Positions 16,690-23,529 of a stretch of 64,000 nucleotides of DNA are shown piece by piece; position 1 is the stretch's first letter; every line of letters begins with the position of its first letter. Source of the stretch: Oscillospiraceae bacterium (GTDB lineage: Bacteria > Bacillota > Clostridia > Saccharofermentanales > Saccharofermentanaceae); NCBI GenBank assembly GCA_902764825.1, contig CACWXL010000004.1:92062-156061 (forward strand). Direction: 5' to 3'. The translations under genes and the position numbers were made by a program. The notes beneath the pieces are model-generated. The model worked only from the letters and a program-made list of their open reading frames with translations. It did not search any database and had not been told where the DNA came from.

Positions 16690-17853
16690 TTACTTTGCCG
16701 AATTCTCGATAGCCTGCTTAAGGTCTGCGATAAGGTCATCAACATCTTCGATGCCTACGGAGAATCTGATGAGCTCATCTACGATGCCGACCTTGCGTCT
16801 GATATCTGCGGGGATCGCAGCATGTGTCATCGTGGCGGGGTGGCATACGAGCGATTCGACGCCGCCTAAGCTCTCTGCAAGAGTAATGAGGTTTAAGTTC
16901 TCGAAAAATTTCTTATAGTCGTATTTATCCTTGAGCACGAAAGAGATCATCGCGCCTGCGCCGTCAGCCTGCTTCTTCTGCACTTCATAGCCCGGATCGC
17001 TCTCAAGACCGGGATAGTAAACCTTGCTTACATAGCCGCTTTCGACAAGCCATCTTGCGATCTTCCCGGCATTGGCAACATGTCTGTCCATACGTACGCC
17101 GAGAGTCTTGATTCCCCTGATGATTAGGAAGCTGTCCCAGGGTGCGAGAACGCCGCCGATCGCATTCTGGAGATAGTAGAGACGGTCAGCCAGAGCATCA
17201 TCATTAACTACTACAAAGCCTGAGATCGTATCTGAGTGTCCGCCGAGATACTTGGTACCACTGTGGATAACGATATCAGCACCAAGTGTCAAAGGGCGCT
17301 GCAGATAAGGCGTGAGGAAAGTGTTGTCGACGATGACGAGCTTATCGTGCTTTTTCGCGATCCTGGAAACTGCTTCGATATCGGTGATCGTGAGAAGCGG
17401 ATTTGCGGGAGTCTCAATGTAGACAGCTTTAACGTCATCGTCTATTGCATTCTCGACTGCCTCAATGTCGGATGTGTTTACGATCTTGTATGTGATGCCA
17501 AAGTTCTTGAAAACATTATCGAGTATGCGGAAAGTACCGCCGTAGATATTGTCTGATACGACGAGCTTGTCGCCGCTCTTGAAAAGTGATAAGACCGTGT
17601 TGATCGCTGCAAGGCCTGATGCGAATGCGAGTCCGTGCTTACCGTGCTCCAAGTCAGCGATGAGCTTTTCTAAAGCAGCTCTTGTGGGATTGCCCGTTCT
17701 GGAATATTCCCATCCTCTGTTCTTGCCGATACCGTCCTGCTTATAAGTTGAAGTCTGGTATATGGGAACATTTACCGCACCTGTTATCTCATCGCCGTCG
17801 ATACCGCCGTGGATAAGGAGTGAATTAAGTTTAAGACCGTCTGTATTGCTCAT
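16690..17853 (-). CDS. Cys/Met-metabolism PLP enzyme (cystathionine gamma-lyase/synthase, MccB-like)
   Basis: 387 aa, full length. YSRTGNPTR, FASGLAAI, VYIETPANP and HSGTKYLGGHSD (PLP Lys about 202) are the landmarks of the transsulfuration family. In Bacillus the pair MccA-MccB turns homocysteine into cysteine; the same fold also includes MetB. The operon context and Cys-codon leader support cysteine formation. The start at 17853 (AAAGAGG) is used because upstream codons run through the leader terminator. It is the first gene of a six-gene transcript reaching 12127. Confidence 0.85.
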   Translation of the reverse strand: MSNTDGLKLNSLLIHGGIDGDEITGAVNVPIYQTSTYKQDGIGKNRGWEYSRTGNPTRAALEKLIADLEHGKHGLAFASGLAAINTVLSLFKSGDKLVVSDNIYGGTFRILDNVFKNFGITYKIVNTSDIEAVENAIDDDVKAVYIETPANPLLTITDIEAVSRIAKKHDKLVIVDNTFLTPYLQRPLTLGADIVIHSGTKYLGGHSDTISGFVVVNDDALADRLYYLQNAIGGVLAPWDSFLIIRGIKTLGVRMDRHVANAGKIARWLVESGYVSKVYYPGLESDPGYEVQKKQADGAGAMISFVLKDKYDYKKFFENLNLITLAESLGGVESLVCHPATMTHAAIPADIRRKVGIVDELIRFSVGIEDVDDLIADLKQAIENSAK

Positions 17854-17886
17854 TTTATTTACCTCTTTCGGATTAGTGGATTTTGT

Positions 17887-17923
17887 AAAAAAGAAGCCCG
17901 GAACTGTCACTTCAGCTCCGGGC
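17887..17923 (-). terminator. Leader terminator before the mccB-like operon
   Basis: Stem GCCCGGA / TCCGGGC with inner CTG/CAG, followed by TTCTTTTTT on the - strand, ending about 35 bases before the start codon. Bases TGCCCGG of the 5' arm can instead pair with CCGGGCA in codons 11-13 of the leader peptide gene. Confidence 0.85.
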
Positions 17924-17953
17924 ATTTAAGAACGCGATTGTCAGTATGATCCA

Positions 17954-18028
17954 TTAACATCGAATCAAATTAAGACAGCAACAGTTCATTGCCCGGTTAT
18001 ATGACATACAACAACACATGCACTTCAT
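17954..18028 (-). CDS. Cys-rich leader peptide upstream of the mccB-like operon (24 aa)
   Basis: AGAAGGAGA precedes the ATG at 18028. Eight of 24 codons are Cys: 3, 5, 6, 7, 16, 17, 18 and 24. CGG GCA (codons 12-13) lies just after the first Cys run and is complementary to the terminator 5' arm. A ribosome held at codons 5-7 would leave that segment free to form the antiterminator. Everything from 17854 to 18112 is accounted for by promoter, leader gene and terminator. The stalling mechanism is inferred; the codon content is seen directly. Confidence 0.8.
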   Translation of the reverse strand: MKCMCCCMSYNRAMNCCCLNLIRC

Positions 18029-18070
18029 TATTACTGTCTCCTTCTGATATAGATTTTGTTTATGGCAGTG

Positions 18071-18104
18071 ATTTTACGCCTACTTACCTATTATGTCAAT
18101 AGGT
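18071..18104 (-). promoter_or_regulatory. mccB operon promoter with Rrf2-type operator
   Basis: TTGACA (18094-18099), 17 bp, TAAAAT (18071-18076) on the - strand. The perfect inverted repeat ACCTATT-atgtc-AATAGGT (18086-18104) covers the -35. Confidence 0.8.
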
Positions 18105-18112
18105 TTATAAAT

Positions 18113-18493
18113 TTACTTCTTTTCCTGTCTGCTCTCATAGTCCTTGAGCGCTGATTCTATTGCTTCCTGGGCCAGTACCGAGCAGTGCATCTTATAGTCC
18201 GGAAGGCCGTCCAAAGCCTCTGCAACAGCTTTATTTGTGAGCTGTCTTGCCTCGGATACCGGCTTGCCCTTGATGAGCTCTGTTGCCATCGAGCTCGATG
18301 CGATTGCACTTCCGCAGCCGAATGTCTCGAACTTAACGTCCTTCACGATATCGTCTTCGATCTTTAAATACATCTTCATGATGTCGCCGCACTTTGCGTT
18401 GCCGACTTCACCGATTCCGTTTGCGTCCTCAAGCACGCCGACGTTTCTGGGATTCCTGAAATGATCCATTACTTTCTCACTATATAAAGCCAT
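18113..18493 (-). CDS. iscU: IscU/NifU-type iron-sulfur scaffold protein
   Basis: 126 aa. The three cluster ligands are in place: AKCGD (Cys35), FGCGSAIASSS (Cys60) and KMHCSVLAQEA (Cys104). The scaffold accepts sulfur from the adjacent cysteine desulfurase and builds [2Fe-2S]/[4Fe-4S] clusters for transfer. The start at 18493 is chosen because MALYSEKVMDHF is the conserved beginning and GGGAGG lies upstream. It follows the desulfurase gene by 13 bases. Confidence 0.92.
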   Translation of the reverse strand: MALYSEKVMDHFRNPRNVGVLEDANGIGEVGNAKCGDIMKMYLKIEDDIVKDVKFETFGCGSAIASSSMATELIKGKPVSEARQLTNKAVAEALDGLPDYKMHCSVLAQEAIESALKDYESRQEKK

Positions 18494-18506
18494 ATTATTA
18501 CCTCCC

Positions 18507-19691
18507 TTAGAGTATGAATTCTTTCTTGCCTGCGACAAGGTCACGCCATACGGGCGAGAAGCCTCTTAAATACTCAACAACTTCCCTGACTGACTTGATG
18601 ATGTAATCAGCGTCTTCATCCGTAATGTCCTCACCGAGGCTTAAACGGAGCGAACCGTGGGCAACGTCGTGGATCCTGCCGATCGCAAGAAGAACATGCG
18701 AAGGATCAAGCGAACCTGATGTGCATGCGCTTCCGGAAGATGCCGCAATGCCCTTATCGTCAAGAAGGAGCAAGAGCGACTCGCCTTCGATGCCTTCGAA
18801 GCAGTAATTGATATTAGAAGGAACTCTGCTTACAGCATCACCGTTCAGCGCGGAATGAGGGATCTCTCCAATGCCCTTGATGATCTTATCTCTTATGGGC
18901 GTGAGCTTTGCCTTGTAGGAATCAAGTGATGCGACCGACTCCTTAAGCGCTGTTGCCATCGCAGCGATACCCGGAACGTTCTCAGTACCCGCTCTTCTGT
19001 TTCTCTCCTGGGCGCCGCCTTCGATAAGATTAAATACTTTAATTCCCTTCTTTACATAAAGGAAACCTACACCCTTGGGACCGTGGAACTTGTGGCCTGA
19101 TGCAGAGAGCATGTCGATATTATCGTCAACGACATTTACCGGGATATGTCCTACCGCCTGAACTGCGTCAGTGTGGAACGTGACGTTCTTGGCTCTGCAT
19201 ACCTCACCGATCTCACGGATGGGCTGGATCGTGCCGATCTCATTATTTGCATACATGATCGTAACAAGGCATGTATCCTCGCGGATCGCATCAGCAACCT
19301 GAGAAGCGGTAACAAGGCCGTTCGAATGAACGTCTAAGAGCGTTACTTCGTAGCCTTCCTTTTCCAGCTTTCTTAATGTATGAAGCACTGCGTGATGCTC
19401 GAAAGCAGTTGATATGATGTGCTTCTTGCCCTTAAGAGCGCCCATCTTTGCTGCAGAAAGGATAGCCTGGTTGTCGGCTTCGCTGCCGCCCGATGTGAAT
19501 ATGATCTCATTAGGCTGGGCACCTATGGCGTCAGCGACGTCACGCCTTGCCTGCTCAAGCACTTCCTTGGCCTTCTGGCCGAATTCATAAAGGCTTGAAG
19601 GGTTGCCGTAGGTGTCTTTCAAAAGATCTGTTAATGTTTTTATGGCCGCGTCACTCATCTTCGTGGTGGCGGCATTGTCTGCGTATATCAA
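18507..19691 (-). CDS. iscS: Cysteine desulfurase (IscS/NifS)
   Basis: 394 aa. It begins IYADNAATT, binds PLP through Lys in SASGHKFHGPKG and carries the mobile-loop catalytic Cys in SSGSACTSGSLDPSH. It takes sulfur from cysteine and passes it to the IscU scaffold encoded next. I chose the TTG start at 19691 (GAGAGGAG seven bases before), because the family begins exactly there; upstream in-frame codons lie in the promoter. Its promoter shares the 19-bp operator with metQ and the mccB operon. Confidence 0.93.
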   Translation of the reverse strand: MIYADNAATTKMSDAAIKTLTDLLKDTYGNPSSLYEFGQKAKEVLEQARRDVADAIGAQPNEIIFTSGGSEADNQAILSAAKMGALKGKKHIISTAFEHHAVLHTLRKLEKEGYEVTLLDVHSNGLVTASQVADAIREDTCLVTIMYANNEIGTIQPIREIGEVCRAKNVTFHTDAVQAVGHIPVNVVDDNIDMLSASGHKFHGPKGVGFLYVKKGIKVFNLIEGGAQERNRRAGTENVPGIAAMATALKESVASLDSYKAKLTPIRDKIIKGIGEIPHSALNGDAVSRVPSNINYCFEGIEGESLLLLLDDKGIAASSGSACTSGSLDPSHVLLAIGRIHDVAHGSLRLSLGEDITDEDADYIIKSVREVVEYLRGFSPVWRDLVAGKKEFIL

Positions 19692-19724
19692 GGTAATTCT
19701 CCTCTCAAATTCATGTCTGGCGAT

Positions 19725-19758
19725 ATGATAATTACTATTTCCTACTATGTCAATAGGT
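19725..19758 (-). promoter_or_regulatory. iscS-iscU promoter with Rrf2-type operator
   Basis: TTGACA (19748-19753), 17 bp, TATCAT (19725-19730) on the - strand, with the repeat CCTACTATGTCAATAGG over the -35 (19740-19758, first base differs from the other copies). Confidence 0.8.
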
Positions 19759-19766
19759 TTATTGTA

Positions 19767-19800
19767 TTGATTTACCCTATTACCTACTGTTATAATAGGT
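19767..19800 (+). promoter_or_regulatory. Promoter of the Rrf2-type regulator with operator over the -10
   Basis: TTGATT (19767-19772), 18 bp, TATAAT (19791-19796) with a TGn extension. The inverted repeat ACCTACTGTTATAATAGGT (19782-19800) covers the -10, consistent with autorepression. Confidence 0.75.
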
Positions 19801-19828
19801 GAAAATATCAGGAACGGGGTGTAAGGAT

Positions 19829-20224
19829 ATGATCTCAACTAAAGGAAGATACGGTCTTCGCGTAATGATAGACCTGGCCCAGAACGACGACGGCAGTTAT
19901 ATTCCGCTCAAGGATATAGCAGAGCGCCAGGAGATCTCCAAGAAATATCTGGAGATAATCGTAAAGCAGATGGTCGAAGGCGGCCTCATCAAGGGCTTAA
20001 GCGGCAAAGGCGGCGGATATAAGCTCGTCAAAAAGCCCGAGAAATATACTGTCGGCGAGATACTTACACTCCTCGAAGGAACGATCTGTTCCGTAGCATG
20101 TCTTGCTGACAAGAATTACAACTGTCCGAGGCGCAAAAAATGCGAGACTCTTCCCATGTGGAAAGAGTTCGACGGAATCGTTCACGATTATCTGTATAGT
20201 AAGAAATTAAGCGATCTTCTCTGA
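19829..20224 (+). CDS. Rrf2-family transcriptional regulator (IscR/CymR-like)
   Basis: 131 aa. MISTKGRYGLRVMIDLAQ, then the HTH IAERQEISKKYLEIIVKQM and the wing LSGKGGGYKLVK are diagnostic of Rrf2. Cys at 91, 99 and 105 (C-x7-C-x5-C) sit where IscR holds its FeS cluster; CymR lacks them. It is divergent from iscS-iscU and lies beside four copies of a 19-bp operator at its own, iscS, mccB and metQ promoters. It is therefore the likely regulator of cysteine and FeS metabolism here, sensing either FeS status or the cysteine synthase complex. The start at 19829 is the conserved one. Confidence 0.88.
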   Translation: MISTKGRYGLRVMIDLAQNDDGSYIPLKDIAERQEISKKYLEIIVKQMVEGGLIKGLSGKGGGYKLVKKPEKYTVGEILTLLEGTICSVACLADKNYNCPRRKKCETLPMWKEFDGIVHDYLYSKKLSDLL

Positions 20225-20842
20225 TCAGACGTTCTCTTTAAGGCTCTCCTTATATGCCTTATTAACGAGGATCGCACCTACGATATCAAGCACAAAAAAG
20301 AATTCGAAAATGATGCCTAAAACCATTCCGGGTTTTGGGCGTCTTTTATTCTTGATCAGGTAGATGATCATGTAGATGATATCAGGCCAGCTCGACATGA
20401 ACATATAAGCATATGTCAGGCAGACACCGATGACCATAACAAGCGGGATCGCCCACATAAGGAACGGATTGAACATTCCCAAAAATGATAATACATAGAG
20501 CGTGATGTTGATCAGAAAGAACGGAATAAAGAGTGCCTTGATGATGACCGTCATCTTTGTCTTCGGATCTTCCTGCTTTGCAGATCCGATAATCGCAAGT
20601 ATGAATGAAACGAGATCCAATACCAACGCTACAGCCAGCAGAATGCCTACAGCCGAGAGACGTGCGTTGTCCATATCACCCCAATTCTCTTCGAGGACAA
20701 ATGCTCCGAAGAGAGGGACAGCTATCAGCATCTGCATCACATAGAGAATAAGTGTAGCAACCAAGATCACGATCTTAGACGCTAACATAAAGTGCGTAGG
20801 TGCCTTCTGCGCACTGATTATCTTTCCGGTTTGAACTTCCAT
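20225..20842 (-). CDS. Integral membrane protein, family unknown
   Basis: 205 aa with about five membrane helices (about 22-47, 62-85, 95-118, 122-148, 172-195). AAGGGA precedes the ATG. It starts three bases after the stop of the isomerase-like gene, so the two form an operon. No motif that would give a function is seen. Confidence 0.65.
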   Translation of the reverse strand: MEVQTGKIISAQKAPTHFMLASKIVILVATLILYVMQMLIAVPLFGAFVLEENWGDMDNARLSAVGILLAVALVLDLVSFILAIIGSAKQEDPKTKMTVIIKALFIPFFLINITLYVLSFLGMFNPFLMWAIPLVMVIGVCLTYAYMFMSSWPDIIYMIIYLIKNKRRPKPGMVLGIIFEFFFVLDIVGAILVNKAYKESLKENV

Positions 20843-20845
20843 AGA

Positions 20846-21478
20846 TTATCCCTTCTTTAATTCAGTTATCAGCAAAGACAATTCTTCATCCCTGCCGTTT
20901 TCCAGGACGTATTCTACTACATCCTTTTTGGACAATACTTTATATAAAAGAGGTTTTTCTAAGGTTTTTAAGAGTTCTGTCATCTTAATCTGCGAAGAAC
21001 TTCTGATGCTCTTGAGAAGCCTTGTGTCTTCAAGTTTTCTTTCCGCCTCGCTCTTCGGATAACCTTGTCCGAACGGTTCGGAAAACAGCTTGGCGATAGT
21101 CTTATCGAGGTTCTCCTCACCTGCCCATGTGTACTCTTCACCAAGAGGAAGTGATACGGCATTGCCGTCATTTATCTGCGCGAAAAGATATGCATCCATC
21201 GGCGTCGGGATATATCCGCAAAGAACACCCGGCATGTTATTGCAGGCAAGCATCATGCCCTGCCCCGAAGAACATCCGGTAACAACAAGATCGACAGACT
21301 TACTTGATAAAAGAAGACCTACAAGAACCGAGATCTCGATGTAACTGTATTTGTTATCTTCATTGCCAAAACAGCCGAAGTTTATTACTTCAGCACCAGC
21401 AGCATATTTCTTAACTACGGAATAGATCAGTTCATTTTTCGCTACCTGTGAGCTGGCCTGAATTACTGCGATTCTCAT
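20846..21478 (-). CDS. RpiB/LacA/LacB-type sugar-phosphate isomerase-like protein
   Basis: 210 aa. MRIAVIQASSQVAKN, then VDLVVTGCSSGQGMMLACNNMPGVLCGY correspond to the RpiB/LacAB core with a Cys in the catalytic position. Family enzymes interconvert aldose and ketose 5- or 6-phosphates. The C-terminal about 60 residues (from YPKSEAERKLEDTRLLKSI) are longer than RpiB. The start at 21478 has AAGGAATG upstream; an ATG two codons earlier is too close to the site. Substrate unknown. Confidence 0.75.
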   Translation of the reverse strand: MRIAVIQASSQVAKNELIYSVVKKYAAGAEVINFGCFGNEDNKYSYIEISVLVGLLLSSKSVDLVVTGCSSGQGMMLACNNMPGVLCGYIPTPMDAYLFAQINDGNAVSLPLGEEYTWAGEENLDKTIAKLFSEPFGQGYPKSEAERKLEDTRLLKSIRSSSQIKMTELLKTLEKPLLYKVLSKKDVVEYVLENGRDEELSLLITELKKG

Positions 21479-21520
21479 AAACATTCCTTACTTTGGTTTA
21501 ATTCTCAAGTGATTTTATCC

Positions 21521-21946
21521 TTAAAAGTCTTCATCACCATCTATCAAATCATAATAGATCTTTTCAGGAATAAATATATCTCTCTTTTGAATCATATGGC
21601 AGACCATAATTAAGCCATCTTTTGTTTTCTGCCTGTTAAGAACCTTACATAACCTTAAGTATGATTTGCTTGTTATGGCACCTTCTATATATGCTTCACG
21701 AAGTATCCGGCTTAAAGAAGATTTGATCTTTAATCTTTTTCTTTGTACCCAAAATGGATGTTCATTATTCCGGTCGAGAAAAGGACATTGCTTTTCTAAA
21801 CACTTATGACCTTTTAAAAGAGTTGTCGAAAGCCATCCCCTATGCACTTTATTATTACAAAAGCCAACCGGTTCGGACTTTAAACGCTTTCCATCAATTG
21901 CCTTCCATCCATTTTCCCTGTGTTCTTCTACTTTTTTGCGATCCAT
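21521..21946 (-). CDS. Small Cys/His-motif protein of an AT-rich islet
   Basis: 141 aa, family not recognised. Residues about 28-57 contain FCNNKVHRGWLS and KGHKCLEKQCPFL, a C-x4-H plus H-x-C-x4-C pattern that looks like a zinc site; the rest is basic and helical. CAGGAG lies before the ATG at 21946. Base composition is visibly more AT-rich than the surrounding genes, as for the next two genes, suggesting a recently acquired islet (21.5-22.85 kb). Confidence 0.6.
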   Translation of the reverse strand: MDRKKVEEHRENGWKAIDGKRLKSEPVGFCNNKVHRGWLSTTLLKGHKCLEKQCPFLDRNNEHPFWVQRKRLKIKSSLSRILREAYIEGAITSKSYLRLCKVLNRQKTKDGLIMVCHMIQKRDIFIPEKIYYDLIDGDEDF

Positions 21947-22004
21947 ATACCAGCTCCTGATAAAGTTGTATAAGTGAATATGGCGGGCAGAAAAACACAT
22001 CAAA

Positions 22005-22051
22005 AGAAAAAGGCTCTTGGCCCTCCGCTATGCAGCAGTGGGTCGAGCCTT
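22005..22051 (-). terminator. Terminator with long loop after the nuclease gene
   Basis: AAGGCTC / GAGCCTT stem enclosing 28 bases with an inner GACCC/GGGCC-type pairing, followed by TTTTTCTTTTG on the - strand, about 40 bases past the stop at 22092. Confidence 0.6.
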
Positions 22052-22091
22052 ATCTTTACCTTAAGATAACACGATATAGCCAAATGTCAAT

Positions 22092-22481
22092 TCATCTTTT
22101 ATATACAAGCAGCTCGCCATCCTTTTTTATTATCAATAGTTTCTTGATTCTTTTTCGATTATTGAACTCGTATTCTAATTGGGTAATACTCGATTTTTCA
22201 GAAAGTTTTAAATGTCTTAAATCAAAAATTATATTTTGAGATTGCTTAAGTGCTTTTCTCATATTGTTTTCAAGTGTTCTTTTGCTTTTCCCAATTGGGC
22301 ATTTTATTTCCCATTCAACGCCATCCATTCTGATGTCAGGACTGTGTTGATTCGGTATATGACTTGGCAGTATGAAAACAACATTCTTCCCAAGAGAAGC
22401 AAAATACTTTGCCGTTTCAAATTCGAGCGGTTCTGGGGGAGAAATCAATTCGGATACATCTATTCGACCAATCAATTCCAT
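22092..22481 (-). CDS. CdiA C-terminal tRNase-like nuclease (PD-(D/E)xK), free-standing
   Basis: 129 aa. The order FETAKYFASLGKNVVFI, SPDIRMDGVEWEIKCP and LENNMRKALKQSQNIIFDLR matches the toxin nuclease domain found at the C-terminus of contact-dependent inhibition proteins (CdiA_C tRNase type). The PD ... E-I-K residues form a PD-(D/E)xK active site. Here the domain stands alone, with no secretion or presentation region, and starts 14 bases after an HTH gene with a well-formed operator. No immunity protein is recognised. A role as toxin of a toxin/regulator pair, or in an element's own biology, is inference. Confidence 0.7.
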   Translation of the reverse strand: MELIGRIDVSELISPPEPLEFETAKYFASLGKNVVFILPSHIPNQHSPDIRMDGVEWEIKCPIGKSKRTLENNMRKALKQSQNIIFDLRHLKLSEKSSITQLEYEFNNRKRIKKLLIIKKDGELLVYKR

Positions 22482-22495
22482 CCTCCATTTTTATT

Positions 22496-22768
22496 CTACT
22501 TAACCTTTCTCATCTCATCGTAATATGCCTTGTATCTGTACACGCTTCGCTCACTTATTCCATTACGCTTAGCTATCTCAGCTAATGTCATGCCGTTCTC
22601 ATGGCAGACAATGAAATCGTTATATATTGCTAACCATTTCGCGTTGTGTTTTTGCCTTCCACTGGTTTTCCGGTTTTTATAATATGCGAGTTCTTCCTTA
22701 AGACCCGCATTTTCTTTCTCAAGCTCATCTATCCTTTTAAGCGCAGCATCAAGCGTTTTAATCTTCAT
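22496..22768 (-). CDS. Coiled-coil plus helix-turn-helix DNA-binding protein
   Basis: 90 aa. Residues 5-32 form a coiled coil (LKRIDELEKENAGLKEELAYY); residues 55-85 form an HTH (MTLAEIAKRNGISERSVYRY) like those of transposase-associated or phage regulators. The promoter upstream has TTGACA-17-TATACT with a TTGTCAA ... TTGACAA inverted repeat over the -35, pointing to autoregulation. It heads the two-gene unit with the CdiA-type nuclease. Confidence 0.7.
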   Translation of the reverse strand: MKIKTLDAALKRIDELEKENAGLKEELAYYKNRKTSGRQKHNAKWLAIYNDFIVCHENGMTLAEIAKRNGISERSVYRYKAYYDEMRKVK

Positions 22769-22804
22769 AATAACAGCTCTCTTTTGTCATTATCATTTTG
22801 TCAC

Positions 22805-22847
22805 AGTATAGTCCATCGCGAAAGTTTTGTCAATTTCATTTTGACAA
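22805..22847 (-). promoter_or_regulatory. Promoter and operator of the HTH-nuclease pair
   Basis: TTGACA (22828-22833), 17 bp, TATACT (22805-22810) on the - strand. Inverted repeat TTGTCAA-tttcatt-TTGACAA at 22827-22847, and further TTTTGTCA copies at about 22780-22803 inside the early transcript. Confidence 0.75.
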
Positions 22848-22901
22848 TTTATGCGGATTCATTTTAATGTATGTAAAAACTTTCCCTTAACACTCAGGAT
22901 A

Positions 22902-23381
22902 TTAGAATTGCTCTGCCCCATCCTTGGAAAGCTTGGCAAAAGAATTGTGTCTTTTTATAAGTTCATAGACATCATTTACCTGGTTATCACCGATGACACA
23001 GATGTAGTCGCTGTTCTGATAATTCTGGACCACAACACCCTTAGGCGCATGCAGTTCGCCGGTTATCGGTTCCTTGTTTGAATCCAGGAAATTGATATAT
23101 CTTTGCGTCTTTCCGAATCCCGACAAAGAAGAGACGGTATTGACGTAAGCGATGTCTCTTACTTTCCACATCTTGAAAGTAGTGTCGCGGTTAACGACGA
23201 CTTCCTTATAGTCCGTGATCATGACGCCTGCAGCGGCATCAACAAACGGGTGCTGCTTTTTAAATTGCATTACGAAATCGTCGCCTGCTCTCCTTTTCCT
23301 GGATATTCCGGAAACACCGATAACGATCAGGACAACAGCCGCAGCTGCGAATGCGTATTTGAACAATGAATAATAATCCAT
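22902..23381 (-). CDS. Single-helix membrane protein, unknown family
   Basis: 159 aa. One N-terminal membrane helix (about 8-26), a basic stop (RKRRAG), then a folded mostly beta domain with repeated short strands. GGGGAAA precedes the ATG. Flanking genes give no hint of its role; it may be a DUF-type protein found in related Clostridia. Confidence 0.6.
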   Translation of the reverse strand: MDYYSLFKYAFAAAAVVLIVIGVSGISRKRRAGDDFVMQFKKQHPFVDAAAGVMITDYKEVVVNRDTTFKMWKVRDIAYVNTVSSLSGFGKTQRYINFLDSNKEPITGELHAPKGVVVQNYQNSDYICVIGDNQVNDVYELIKRHNSFAKLSKDGAEQF

Positions 23382-23529
23382 AATATTTTCCCCAATAAAA
23401 GCGTATGCAAAGCCGACATACCGATACGATTATAACATGAAGGGCTAACCTCTACACAAAACAACCTACAATAATGATAGAATATAAAAGTTGGTTTAAG
23501 GAACGTTGGCATTTACGGGGATCAGACTT

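Noticed and set aside
17854..18112. SAM (S-box) or T-box riboswitch before the mccB-like gene
   Set aside because: No T-box AGGGUGGNACCRCG sequence or S-box core was seen; the short Cys-codon gene with complementary segments explains the region better.
21521..22850. Insertion sequence or integrated element
   Set aside because: AT-rich composition and an HTH protein suggest acquisition, but there are no terminal inverted repeats, target duplications, transposase or integrase.
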